Source: Ustulina deusta
Lineage: Eukaryota; Ascomycota; Sordariomycetes; Xylariales; Xylariaceae
Assembly (NCBI GenBank): GCA_023159155.1
Contig: JAJNNX010000002.1
Coordinates: forward strand, 186,001-250,000
Direction of reading: 5' to 3'
DNA length: 64,000 nt
Under the pieces are notes generated by a model, which worked only from the letters and a program-made list of their open reading frames with translations, ran no database searches and was not told the origin of the DNA. The position numbers and the translations under genes were made by a program. Shown here piece by piece: positions 22,431-33,830 of this stretch; positions within the stretch are counted from its first letter, which is position 1, and each line of letters opens with the position of its first letter.

Positions 22431-24384
22431 CGTGAAGACACTCGGTATGAGAGGCGGCTTGTTGATGTAAAAATGCGCTATCGAGACGAGTTAGACGAGC
22501 TCCGAACTGGAGTTGCAAACGTGGAATAAAACAAAGTCCGAAATGGAGACGCCGTACAAACTCGAGAATAGAAGTGAAAGGTTGAGAGAGATGTTGGCAA
22601 TAGATTGGTAGAAGAAAGTGACGACGGGTCGACCAATAGGCGAAGGGAGAGGGTTGGCTGAATTGCCTAGGAAAAGTGGCCCTTACTCAGCCCAACCTTG
22701 CCCAGATGTAACGATATAAATACTGAGCACTTACCTATCAGTGCGACAAATGACGAGGGTCGATGTTTGCTTTGCGGGTATTTCGACTGTGACGACGCTC
22801 TGGGGTTGGGTGAGGGGCAGAGCTTACATCTGGATGCCCCTCCATGGGGCGGACCTCACTAGTGTAAGCTTCGGTTGATTCGCTGTCATGATCCACCGGA
22901 AAAATGCCTATTAATCAAGTTCCGTCTGACAACGCTAAATGGTACTACCTACCGAAAACTTACAGGACCTATATCATCTGGTATGGCGGTATGCTTCCTC
23001 CCCAGTGGTAGATCTATCTAGAAGATGAAACAATTTCATAATTCTGATGCCGGCTGTATATGCAAGTAGGTACCTAATCTGACGCGAGTCGAACACAGAC
23101 GCATATGCTACTAGGTAAGTAGTATTCCTAGTTAGCAGTGGTGTTGCCAAACGTCATTACACCCGTTCTGTCAAATGAATATACTTGCCAATAATCTCCC
23201 TGTGGCTTACCTACATAAGGCATTGTTTGGCCATTGACACTCAGGAGTGGGCAAGGAGTGCAGTAGTTGAAACTGACAATATACCGAAATAGTTACGCTC
23301 CTTTCAAATCGGGGTGTCACGCTTCACCTTCCTTTCGAACTGAAACGTGCATTAACTATATAAAAGTTCCTCGTTTTGTTTGTTTCGCAACAAACCAGGA
23401 CGCCTCGACAAAGGCTTCGTACGAGCAGTTGGCGCGATGCTCGAATTGGGAGTAGCAGGCGTCGGGAGCTCAAACTGAATAGCGGTGTGCTCTTCATTGC
23501 TTCAGGGACTAAACCATCTACAGGATATTTCATGTACCCGTATCGAAGTTAGGAAGGGTTAAGTCCTTACGATAATAGGTACTGTGTATGTACCTAGGTC
23601 GTGTACTTTGTCCCATGTATGCCAAGCACTTCATTTTGGGGGCACGCTCTAGCCAGAGAAGAGAACATGGTAGTGCCATATAATTATTATTATTGGGTGC
23701 GTTTTGTATTAGGTAACATTCTTTGCTTAGGTACGTTTTGGGCCACAGCCCGACTGAGGACTTTCCATTATCAAGTCGTGATGGCCTGACTACCTCCTAC
23801 CCTTGAACCCAAGCTAACTTACCAGATATAACTACATCCCACAGACCAGCGCCTAGGTTAGGCTTGTTTGATTTCCTCTTCGGAATTTTTATATTTACCA
23901 TAAGTGATCCCAAACCTAGCATTGAATCATAAAGGCAAGCTTCCCAATGGTTTCAACAACATCATTACGCTAATTGCACTGGCGATGGACATGAATACGC
24001 CCAGCATTCTCCTGATAGTATTTCAAAGCAGCAGTTCCTTTATATTTAAACATGGGCAAGCCTTGCCCTTCAGCTTCAAGGCGCCTCTTCACCAAATTTT
24101 CTAAATATTGAGGAGTTGTATCACTTATTGTATTGAGCGTATAGCTAGAGAGTTGTACACGTAGATTTCCTTGCGGGATTCGATTTAGTCGAATTAGGGG
24201 TAACTCGGAATGCCTTTGGATACAGTTGAGGTTCCAATGCGGAAAACTATGTGCACTGATGACAACTCGGGAGGGAATAGTATATATCCTAGCACATATA
24301 TCGACCGACTCCCCTAAGGCAGCCAAAAAAAATGTTGAGGTGTACCCTCAACCAAGGGAACGCGATATGGGAGTCTCATAGCGA
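22431..24384. other. Hexokinase promoter and 2-kb spacer
   Basis: Near the hexokinase ATG this is a CT-rich leader on the minus strand (about 22440-22690) with a TATTTATAT element near 22712-22723, which looks like a core promoter. At 22796-22860 there are several GGGG/CCCC-core motifs (CTGGGG, GAGGGG, CCCCT) that match C2H2 factor sites such as CreA or STRE. The rest is spacer. A 118-codon minus-strand frame at 23970-24326 has no ATG at its start and is described in the findings. Confidence 0.5.
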
Positions 24385-25412
24385 TTAATGAAGTGACTGA
24401 TGAGTGTCAAGCTTCGTGGTGTGCTCCTCCATGACTTGAGAAGCATGTTGAACTACTAAGTCGGGAGCCTCTTCGCCCTGTTCCTCGGCCTCAGGTAGCT
24501 TCGCAAGAAACAGCTCGCTGACGCTACCCTTCCCGGTCGCCCTTTGAAAGATAGCCAAAGCCGTGCCAAGCTCTCTCTGTTTACCGATTTGGATCGCGTT
24601 CAACATATTCAAGGCAAAGTTCTGGCAGTTGTTAGTAATGAGATTGTAGCCTTTCTGTTTTTGTCTCATATTGTAGATAACCATCTCGCCTGCATGTCAA
24701 CAAGTTTGTGTTAGATCCCCCATGCCTCGAGGAAGTGCAATTATTGTAGGAGATTGTAGGCGCACCAGTTTGTCTGAGGGCTTCGTCATTGAGCCTTGTC
24801 TTGCCAACATCGTAGAGCGTCCACTCGGTCCCAGCTTGCTCGCCATTGGTGTAAATAATATCTAAGTTTTCATCCTGTCACCGGTAAGCCACAGCCACAA
24901 TTCACAAGCGAGACTATGCGTGACAAACCATCCAGAGTTGGTGACAATAATCACCCACAAGTATGGCCCAATGCTGAGTGGGATCAGGGTAGTTATTAAT
25001 CTTCTTGGAAATAAGCTGGCCGAGCCCTGTTTCAGCAAGCCATCCCCCGCCGGGAACAGGATGCCACCCGATAGCTACGCTGCGGCTCTCCGCCACCACC
25101 CCCGGCTCATCCGGAGGAATCACATTGGGTTGATGGCCTCTTGTTGAAGGGTTTAATATGCGATTTCCAAACTTTTGCAGTTTAAAGATTGAGGAATTTC
25201 TCACAGGCCTAGGGCATGTTCAACGTGAAGCTTTCCCTTGATAAGTTCCTCTTTGCCCTTAGAGAGTCCCTTGGAAAGCCCCGCTGTGCTGCGCGAACTG
25301 TTAGATTCTTATGGCTCATTACAAGGTTGCCCATGCTGCCGCTAGTCCTTACATACAACAATGACTTGAATTTGCGGGTTTTAGAGAGCGATTCGCTCTC
25401 AGAGCCAGACAT
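24385..25412 (-). CDS. LRAT/NlpC-like thiol hydrolase candidate, function unknown
   Basis: Five exons: 25412-25357, 25288-25205, 25139-24929, 24874-24766 and 24689-24385; 254 residues. Every junction restores one frame, which supports the model. After a basic N-terminal region (~60 residues), residues 100-180 carry two blocks like those of LRAT/HRASLS proteins and the NlpC/P60 superfamily: HWAILVGDYCH (H103, H113) and NNCQNFA (C175). Those families use a His-His-Cys set for acyl transfer or hydrolysis of lipids or peptides. Spacing of the two His is 10 rather than the 12 I recall for HRASLS. No membrane segment is evident. Assignment to the fold is inference from two motifs; the actual reaction is unknown. 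It is transcribed divergently from OST1. Confidence 0.72.
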
Positions 25413-26074
25413 TATAGTAGGTAACTTCTCGGCGAAAACTGTACGTTTTGCGTTCTAGGTAAACTAGACCTGGTAAGATGCGATGGCCACCAGGGAGGAT
25501 CCTAGATGATTGACTGTCTGTCTGTTACTTAGCACCCTCAGGAGCCAAGTCTTGGATGATTTACAGCACATAATGGGGGTCCAATCACAGGCTTGGCAAA
25601 GGTGAACTTTCCAGGGGAGAAAGTGGGGTAAGAACTACTAGCCGTGTTTGGTCTAGTGTATAATTAGATAGGTAGCTAGCCCTATCTAGAGTTGGCGATT
25701 CATCGGATCAATTCTTCCCTCGGTTCCGAGACCTGGGGCTTATCCGTACATTTAGGTACCTGGATACATGTAGGTAGGTAGGGTACGTACCTAAGTCGGT
25801 ACAATGGGTAACCTTAGCTGCGTGACCCACTAGTCCTGTCTCGGGCGCAATTGAGCAACGTAAGCTGTAACTTTTGGAGAGGTGTACACTACTAACCAAC
25901 CTAGCTATTCGCAGGCCAAGACGACATCACCAAACCAACCGCGAAGCGCTCCAGCATACAACTGCTTGCCCAACTTCTTTCCGCCTTCCCTCATCCTATT
26001 TTTTCTATACCGGATATTATACGCGACTGCGGAGCTGCTCAATTGATGAGCGCTTCATTCGGCATTTCTTCACC
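25413..26074. promoter_or_regulatory. Divergent spacer between LRAT-like gene and OST1
   Basis: A 662-bp region between two outward-facing start codons. It includes a cluster of TAGGTA/GTACCTA motifs at about 25750-25800. No other gene is visible. Confidence 0.5.
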
Positions 26075-27681
26075 ATGAAGTTCACTGTCGCTGTGGCTGC
26101 GTGTCTTTCCTTACTTTCCACAGCTTCTGCAGACGCCAATGTTGCTGCATCAGCCTCGTCCAAAGCCGTCCTTCCCTCCACATTTAAGCCGCTGCAGACC
26201 TTCCAAAATGCCAACCTCGTCCACATCATCTCACTAGAGAAAAACTACGTGAAAGAATCCATAAACGTTCTGATCGAAAACGTGTCTCCAGAACCTCAGG
26301 ATGAATACTTCCTACTCTTCACTCGCGAGCAGTTGGAGAATATCGGAGGCTTTGAGGTAAAGGATAGGAAGAACTCTGACGTCGTGGGATTCACTGTAGA
26401 TGCGGTCGCGTCTGATCCGTCAAGGCAAGTCGAGCCTCGTGTACTGTGTTGCCGTTGCCGTGGCCATTCTGGCGAAGCTCGCACTAACGATGAACTTGAC
26501 AGTGACACCCAATTCTACCGGATCAAACTTCCCGCACCTCTCGCATCCAAGAGCCAGCAGACCCTCGGCATCTCTTTCTATTACCTGAATGCCCTGAAGC
26601 CATTGCCTACGTCGATTGAGCAAGCAGACAAGCAATACCTGGTCTACGCCTTCTCTGCCTATTGCCCTTCGTCATATCCCACGTTGAAGCAGAAGACGGA
26701 GGTGAAGCTGCCATCTTCGGACGCCCCAGACTACACCAAGATCGGCGGCAATGGAGAAACGAAAGAATTTCCTATTAAGCAAGGATCAAAGCTTACTTAT
26801 GGTCCCTTCCCCGAGCTTCCAGCTGGCGCAAGTTCGCCCGTCAAAGTGCGATACGAGTTTAACAAGCCCGTTACCCATGTTTCGCACCTTGAGCGCGACA
26901 TCGAAGTTAGTCATTGGGGAGGAAACGTTGCCTTTGAGGAACGATATACCCTTTTCCACCACGGCGCAAACCTTTCTTCTCAGTTCAGTCGAGTCAAGTG
27001 GGCGCAATCTCAGTATTTCAGCCCCCAAACATTCGCTTTGAGGGAGATGAAGTTTGTTCTTGGGCCTGGAAGTAAGGATGCATATTTCACCGATGTTATT
27101 GGCAACGTGTCAACATCCCGCTTCCGTTCCAACAAGCGCGAGGCTATTCTTGAGCTCAAACCCCGATACCCTGTCTTTGGTGGCTGGAAATACCCATTTA
27201 CAATTGGCTGGAACGCCGATTCTAAGAACTACCTAAAGAAGTCGGACGGCAAATTCCTGCTGAACATACCCCTTATTGAGGGTCCCAAGCAAGCGGAGGG
27301 TGTTGAGTACGAACATGTCGATGTTCGCGTCATCCTGCCTGAGGGTGCCGAGTAAGTTTCTAGGTAGCCGAGCTTTCATTCTAGTCATGCTAACAATCAG
27401 ACAGGAACGTCAAATTCTACACCACGGCTCCCGACTCATCCATCATTGAGCACAGTGTCGATATCGTAATAACTTATTTAGACACGGTCGGCCGAACTGT
27501 TCTCACGATCAAGGCACGAAACTTGGTGGACGAGTTGCGTGATCGCGAACTCATTGTGTCATACGAGTACTCAACCGCAGCGGCTCTCCGCAAGCCATTT
27601 GTGATTTTCTCAAGTACCATGGCAGTATTTGTGGGCATCTGGCTGCTCTCGAAGCTAGATGTGAGCTTCTCGACGAAATGA
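26075..27681 (+). CDS. OST1: Oligosaccharyltransferase subunit OST1 (ribophorin I)
   Basis: Preferred exons 26075-26418, 26503-27351 and 27405-27681; 489 residues. It is a subunit of the ER complex that transfers the lipid-linked glycan to Asn of nascent proteins. A signal peptide (MKFTVAVAACLSLLSTASA) is followed by a lumenal ribophorin I domain (HVSHLERDIEVSHWGG, HHGANLSSQFSRV) and a C-terminal membrane helix near STMAVFVGIWLL with a short tail. The first intron (84 nt) is a multiple of three and lacks stops, so it could be missed. It has a CTAAC branch and TTGACAG acceptor, and its translation (Cys- and Arg-rich) does not resemble the family. The donor GTCAAG is weak. If retained, the protein would be 517 residues. 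Confidence 0.9.
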
Positions 27682-29254
27682 TGATACCAATTGTGTTGTA
27701 AATGAAAAGCGAAGATTTCTAGACTTCCTTGTAGGAATATAAAAAGGGACACGAAACGCAAGGACCTCAGGCATAAAGCAAGGTATTAAATAAGGAGCGC
27801 TGAGCATCGCATATTGACGACGACTTAATATGTCGCTCATTCGCCAGATTAAGGTATATGTCTACCTACCTAGTTATGCTGGTATGGCGAGTTTGGTGGA
27901 AGATAGCCGCCATCTCGTTGCGATGCCTTGCTCTCTTTAGACGCAGAAACTACATTCCATTGTCTTTCATTCTGTTCATTCTGGCCATTTCCCGGGCACT
28001 GCCTGGGGTTCTGTTGTTGGTGTAACTTCATACACCAATACAGTTTCCAATACCAAGGAGTGCAATCAGTAGATGGAGGGGACTGGGGGGCTCCCAGTCA
28101 GGTTTCTGAATGGCCAATTAGCACACATGGCAATTGAGAGATCGTCTCCTACCTGCAGGTAGTAGGTACCTAGGAACTGTTTGCCAGTGCCGTGCACTTA
28201 TGCACGAAATCGGTATGTGGGGTATGCATGCTGACGTCGCTGCAACGTCATAGGATAGGACCTGAGGAACGGATTTTGCGCGTTTGCGTTGCATTTACTT
28301 GTGATGTTACAGTAGATACAATACCGCATTAGCCTCACGTCGCATATATACTAAGATAGGTAGTCAGAATGTCCGAGGCCATCTATCAGCTACTGCAATT
28401 GCGTTGAACTTCTGCCTGGGATAAATGACTCGACAAGATGACACACCGTCAGCAAGGCTGTATTATGCGTGCGAAGAACTCGCCACGAATACCTAATACA
28501 CGAATCTAGTTGATAATGTGAGTGGCATGGATGGAACCTCCTTTTATCCGTGGTGTGGACTGGTGCTGCAGGAGAAACCGTAGATATAACTTACTTACAT
28601 AAGTATCAAACAGGTTTTACATGTGTAACTATCCCGTAATAAGCTGCACAAGCGTGCAAAGCGATAGAAATTTATATTTATCGATTTGCATTCAGATTCA
28701 TCAGATAAATCGCATTTGTTACCGAGCTGCGTAGTCCGCTCATACCGCACTCTCGCGTTTCAACAAGGCAGAGGAATTCAAAGTGTAAAATCGAGATAAT
28801 CAAGACCATCGGCCTCGTCATTCACACCACCATCACCGGTTTCCCTACGCAGATAAGCACTATCAAGGTCAGCCGGACTGGACGATGGGGGCGGTGCTTG
28901 CCTTCAAGGTTGACCCAGGTTTTCGACACGCCTGTTGATCTCGGGTTGAAGCGAAGGGTTCCGCATGGGCTTAGCGAGCTGTCTCTCTAAGCCTCTTTGC
29001 TATGTTCCTTGACCGACTGACTGGATGAACGATGACTGGAGGCCCTAAGCAGGTGTATACATTATTGTCTAGACTCCCGCTCCGATCCGTGCATATATAT
29101 ATATCTCTCTCATGACCAGTCTCCCGTTATTCCAGCATATCTCACTTTGCTAATTTTCGATTGACTCTCAACTACCATATCACCAATTATCATACACCAC
29201 GTATCCATCCCCTATTCGTATCGGGTTGAAGAACTGAATCCTTCATATCTCTCC
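27682..29254. other. 1.6-kb intergenic region
   Basis: Contains the OST1 3' UTR, scattered TAGGTA motifs (near 28145-28175 and 28355), and at its right end an AT dinucleotide run near 29093-29103 followed by a CT-rich stretch likely to be the core promoter of the small His-rich gene. No other gene recognised. Confidence 0.45.
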
Positions 29255-29509
29255 ATGCCCTATACAACTACCATTATTACAAGATACTACCACCGCTCCG
29301 AACCAGCGAACATGTGTTTCCGCGCTGCGCCCTCACGCAAGTACTACTACCACGAGGAATATATTCCCGTTCGCCCGCATCACGGCCACCACCACCACCA
29401 CCATCATGGCCACCCTCGAGTTTCCACGCCGGTGCGCGTTAGTTACCAGCGGGTGAGCACGAGCAGCCATCGACATGGCGGACCAATTGTATATGAGCGA
29501 ACTAGCTAA
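29255..29509 (+). CDS. Small His-rich protein
   Basis: 84 codons from the first ATG (29255); a second in-frame ATG at 29312 would give a 65-residue protein starting MCFRAAPSRKYYYHEE, which is how I recall related fungal proteins starting. The centre has a His/Gly run with seven consecutive His, and the tail is rich in Arg, Ser and Val and ends VYERTS. No signal peptide or membrane helix. Function unknown; metal binding by the His run is possible. It is preceded by a TATA-like AT run and a CT-rich leader free of other ATGs from about 29130, which supports real expression. Confidence 0.55.
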   Translation: MPYTTTIITRYYHRSEPANMCFRAAPSRKYYYHEEYIPVRPHHGHHHHHHHGHPRVSTPVRVSYQRVSTSSHRHGGPIVYERTS

Positions 29510-30658
29510 ACACGGTTCTGCCAAGCTCTCCAACCATCTGCGGGGATCTGGCTGAATATTATACAACACGGCTGCAACAAGACAATATCATAGACAGACC
29601 CCATACCGAGTGCGTCCTCGAATCTATCTAGTCATGGCCTCCTACGTCATTAATTATCCCGAGAGGTACACTGTAATCCACCAACGAACACGACAACTAT
29701 CCTCGCTCATTTCCACAAAGCCTTTTTTTTTTTTTTAGTTGGCGGGGAGATTCTACTTGCGTGTCTTGTATTTATTACATCTTACTATTTAATATCGGGA
29801 GAAAGGTGTTAAGTTTACACGGAGTCTGAACTTGGATGGGACACATTGTCGTCATACAGGATACACTGCGGACTTGTCTTTTTTAGGTAGAGAGCAGGCG
29901 GGGTGCAGTGGTTTTTACCATATCCACCAAGACCATGACATCAATACCAGCATACCTACAGTACCTACCACGTAACCTCTCGATGTAGATATGCACTTTC
30001 TTCAAGCCTGTGCTTTTAAGTGCTAGTTAGTGCCCTTTGTCGCCTTCTGGATAGGTGCCCGTAAATCCTGCGTCGTAGTCTTTATCAACAATTAGTCATG
30101 ACGTATCTACATGTTCCAAGAACTAGAGATTCTTTTGAGTCGTAATATCTTTCCAACTAGCAGGGATATTCGGACTGCGAATTGTGAATAGGTATCACTT
30201 AATAAGATCAGATTTCATGACACCGAAAGCCTTCGATTCCCCGGATTGATCCTTGTCAGGACCAGTACATAATCTATAATTGAGTTCACCGGCTGCTGCA
30301 GAAAGATCCACTAACTCGGAGCTGTAAGTAAACATCGATACTTCCTCACATGCATGTGAGCAGCATGAGCGTGGGGAAGGTTACTTCCCCTACGGCGTGT
30401 TTTGTAGATAGTCGCGTTAGAAGCAGGGAAGGAGGCAGTCAGTTAACACATCAACAGCTCCACTATAGCGACACCTCCCGAGATCTAGCTGATCACTCCT
30501 AGGTCCAAGACACATTATGTAGGTCGCCATAATGGATTTCTTCCTCAGAAGCAGTTCCAAGGGAGTGGCAGAGCTCGAAAGAAAACTGCCGCATTCGCCT
30601 CTGGCCCCTATCACGCCACAGCCAAAGTCAGGCGGCAGGGCTTCACTCGACTCAGCTT
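29510..30658. other. Intergenic region and eisosome gene leader
   Basis: Includes a poly-T run at about 29718-29738, a perfect 16-bp palindrome CTCACATGCATGTGAG at 30345-30360, and an ATG at 30532 opening a frame that does not join the eisosome frame after splicing. The right part is probably the 5' UTR of the eisosome gene. Confidence 0.45.
30345..30360. promoter_or_regulatory. 16-bp perfect palindrome
   Basis: CTCACATGCATGTGAG reads the same on both strands. It sits about 300 bp before the eisosome start. A dimeric factor site is possible; no known factor is assigned. Confidence 0.3.
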
Positions 30659-31734
30659 ATGTGTACCTCTCTCGAAGATTTCCATAGATATGGCTAACTA
30701 GGAACCCATCCAAGCTAACTCTAATGCTAGGAATCGATCATTATCCATCCGCTCTGGCAAGGGGAATAGTAATTCGTCTTCGCCTACGCATCGGAAGGGA
30801 TTTTCCTTCGCATCGCTCCGTGGAACGATCCAGCCTGAACTTTCCCGCCGACTTTATCGTCTGATCAAGTCAACCAACAACTTGATTTCGGCCCACGAGA
30901 CCGCAGGGAAAGAACGCAACACAATCGCTCAAGAACTCTCAGAGTGGGGCGAGCAGACACAAGATGAGGCCGTCTCCGACATTAGCGACAAGATCGGCGT
31001 CATCCTCAGTGAGCTAGGGGCGCAAGAGGACAGCTACGCCCATAACATTGACGACGCCCGCGGTATCCTCAAAACGATCCGTAACACAGAAAAGAGCGTA
31101 CAGCCGAGCCGTGACAACAAGGGAAAGATTGCCGACGAGATACAGAAGCTCAAGCTCAGAGAGCCCCAGAGCACGAGACTCGTCATCCTCGAGCAAGAGC
31201 TGGTGAGGGCAGAAGCCGAAAACTTGGTCGCTGAGGCACAGCTGACGAATGTCGTATGTACCTACCCATTTTCGACGACACCATACTCCCAGAAGAACAC
31301 AGATTCACTAACCGATCCGGCGATGTGAATAGACTCGGAAGAAGTTAAGAGAAGCCTACGATGCTGAGTTTGCGGCCGTCATAGAGCGCTCCGAGAAGCA
31401 AATCATCCTCGCAAAGCATGGGAAGCGTCTGTTATCCCTTCTCGACGACTCCCCAGTAACGCCGGGCGATGCGCGCAAGGTGTACGACCAGGGAGGTGCC
31501 GCTCGACAAGTCCTCAACGATGCTGAGGATGACCTCAAGAGCTGGGAAAGGAATCAGGACAATGGATTTATCGGACACGAAGTAACAGACTCTGGTATAG
31601 GCATCGGAATCTCACGAGGAGGTGAGGGTTCTACTCAGTCCAGTGTCACAGGAACGTTGACTGACCAGACTACCAAAACCGGCCATGAAGAATTTGCCTC
31701 GACATCTTCGAGCGCCTCTCGTGATGAACAGTAA
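30659..31734 (+). CDS. Eisosome core protein, PIL1/LSP1 family
   Basis: Exons (AT of the start codon) 30659-30660, 30731-31253 and 31333-31734; 308 residues. The family forms BAR-domain scaffolds under plasma-membrane furrows (eisosomes). Recognisable blocks: basic Ser-rich N-terminus MNRSLSIRSGKG, FASLRGTIQPELSRRLYRLI, EAVSDISDKIGVIL, SVQPSRD, LEQELVRAEAENLVAEAQL and LLSLLDDSPVTPGDARK. The long helices of the BAR domain span ~45-240; the tail is Ser/Thr-rich, as expected for kinase targets. No in-frame ATG begins the family N-terminus inside exon 2. Splicing AT|GTGTAC...GCTAG|G creates ATG AAT CGA exactly, with a CTAAC branch near 30714. So I infer a start codon split by a 70-nt intron. Confidence 0.85.
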
Positions 31735-32291
31735 TTCGGGAATCGAGTTTAGACGGAACTTGATGATTGAGGCATCGAGGAGGGAGGGGGCGGGAATACC
31801 TCGAGGTGGCTCAGCACACTTGTATATGGTTAATGGTTCTGCTGTGTAAGTATACGCCCGGCAGAAAGGGGGCTCGTGGTGCACGTTGCATATTAATTTG
31901 TCTTGTTAAACCGGTAAATAATACACTACTACTTTCCACATTCAAGCCTGGGTTGTGATTTGCATTGCGAAGACTTTGATCTAAACAATAAATCAAACCC
32001 TCTCAGGGCTACTTCTCACAGTTGTCTAACTCCTATCTCTCTACCGATGTACTAGTAGGTAGCTTCTGTATAGTATGGTGGGTAAACTTCGGTCAATACC
32101 TAACAGACCAACAGCTATAGGTACCGGTTAGGTACCCGACCCCGGTCACTACGATGTAACACTGTACCTACTAATAGCATACCGAGTGTACATGTAAGGT
32201 ATAGATTGTGTCGGAAGCTTGGCATGATCCATGTTCTTCAAGCATCATCCCACCATTGACGAGTACCGAATCGCCGCGCAGACGAAGTAAT
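31735..32291. other. Intergenic spacer with TAGGTA motifs
   Basis: Between the eisosome gene and COQ6. Several TAGGTA/GGTACC motifs occur at 32050-32170. No gene seen. Confidence 0.5.
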
Positions 32292-33830
32292 ATGGAGGCG
32301 CTCATGCTTACAAGTCGACGTCTGCGACTGTCGACGCCGAGTATATGTAGGAGCTGCAACCGAAAACTGAGGCAATCATTGGCCAGATCCTATGCAAGCA
32401 CTTCCCAACTTGACATCTACGATGTCGTCTGTGTTGGTGGCGGGCCCGCTGGCCTCAGTCTTCTCGCTGCACTGAGTGCGTTCCGTTGAAATGGTGGATT
32501 CGAAGACTCGGGACTAACCACGGTATCTACAGAGGCAAATCCCACCACAGCTGGCCTACGCGTGGCGCTCGTCGAAGCCCAGGACCTCGGCAAGCTGCGG
32601 TCATGGCAGCTCCCCTCCGGTCGCTTTTCGAACCGCTGCAGCTCCCTTACGCCATCTTCAGCCAGCTTCCTCAACAAGATCGGCGCGTGGAGCCACATAC
32701 AACGAGACCGAGTCCAGCCATATCACGAAATGCAAGTTTGGGACGGCGTGTCGGATGCGCGCATCGAATTCGACTGGGCGCCCGGATCTGCTCCAGACGG
32801 ACGGACCATCGCATACATGATTGAGAACCTAAACCTCACGTCGGGCCTCCTCAAGCGCATCGACGAGCTAAGCGGCATCACAACCTTTGATGGCGCTCGT
32901 GTCGAGAATATCACCTTAGGCGAGGAGACAGAAGAGCTGGATTTCCGGGAGTGGCCGATTGTCCATCTGGGTGGAGGGAAACAGCTCGCAGCACGGCTCC
33001 TCGTCGGCGCGGACGGCGCCAACAGCCCTGTGAGAACCTTTGCCGGCATCGACAGCAAGGGATGGGATTATGGGCGCCACGGCGTCGTTGCGACGTTGGA
33101 GCTAGAAGGCAACGGCTGGGCCGGAGACGATCTGAAGATCGCCTACCAGAGGTTTCTTCCTACAGGTCCTGTCGCAATGCTTCCTCTTCCAGGCAACCGC
33201 TCGACCCTTGTCTGGTCTACGACGCCCTCAAACGCCGCATTGCTGAAGAGCCTCACCGCAAAAGACTTTATTGCCCTCGTCAATGCTGCCTTCCGCCTCA
33301 ACCAGGTGGATCTAAAATTCATGCACACGATGAGCTCAGGATATGAGGACGAGCTAGCCTGGAGGTTGCAGCACACTCGATTCGACGCCCAGGCCATACC
33401 GCAGAAGGTCGTCGGCGTACAAGAGGGCACCGTCGCGTCCTTTCCCCTAAGAATGCGCCATGCGGACACATATATCGGCGAGCGCGTAGCGTTAGTAGGC
33501 GACGCTGCGCACACCGTCCACCCGCTTGCCGGCCAAGGTCTCAACCAAGGACAAGGCGATGTGGAGAGTCTGGCTAAGACCATCGACTATGCCGTGTCGC
33601 ACGGCCAGGACATCGGCACACGCATGTCTTTGGAATCATACCCCTCGGAGCGGTACGTCGCAAACCACGTCATGCTCGGCGTAGTCGACAAGTTGCACAA
33701 GCTTTACTCGGTTGAGAGCGGGCCTCTTGTCCCCCTACGGTCATGGGGTTTGAACGTCGTCAATGCAATGGGACCTCTCAAGGGATTCTTCATGCAGCAA
33801 GCTGCTGGCCATGGCACCAAATTATTCTGA
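32292..33830 (+). CDS. COQ6: Ubiquinone biosynthesis monooxygenase COQ6
   Basis: Exons 32292-32475 and 32533-33830; 493 residues. COQ6 is a matrix-side, inner-membrane-associated flavin monooxygenase that hydroxylates the C5 position of the ubiquinone ring. The first ~40 residues are basic and Ser-rich, fitting a mitochondrial presequence. FAD motifs are in place: VGGGPAGLS (GxGxxG, residues ~48-56), VGADGANSPV (DG motif, ~219-228) and ERVALVGDAAHTVHPLAGQGLN (GD motif, ~378-398). The 57-nt intron has donor GTGCGT. Start choice: first ATG of the open frame; a second ATG four codons later is possible. Confidence 0.95.

Noticed and set aside
25874..26074. 67-codon N-terminal extension of OST1
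   Set aside because: The upstream frame starts without an ATG-supported family sequence; the signal peptide begins at the ATG at 26075.
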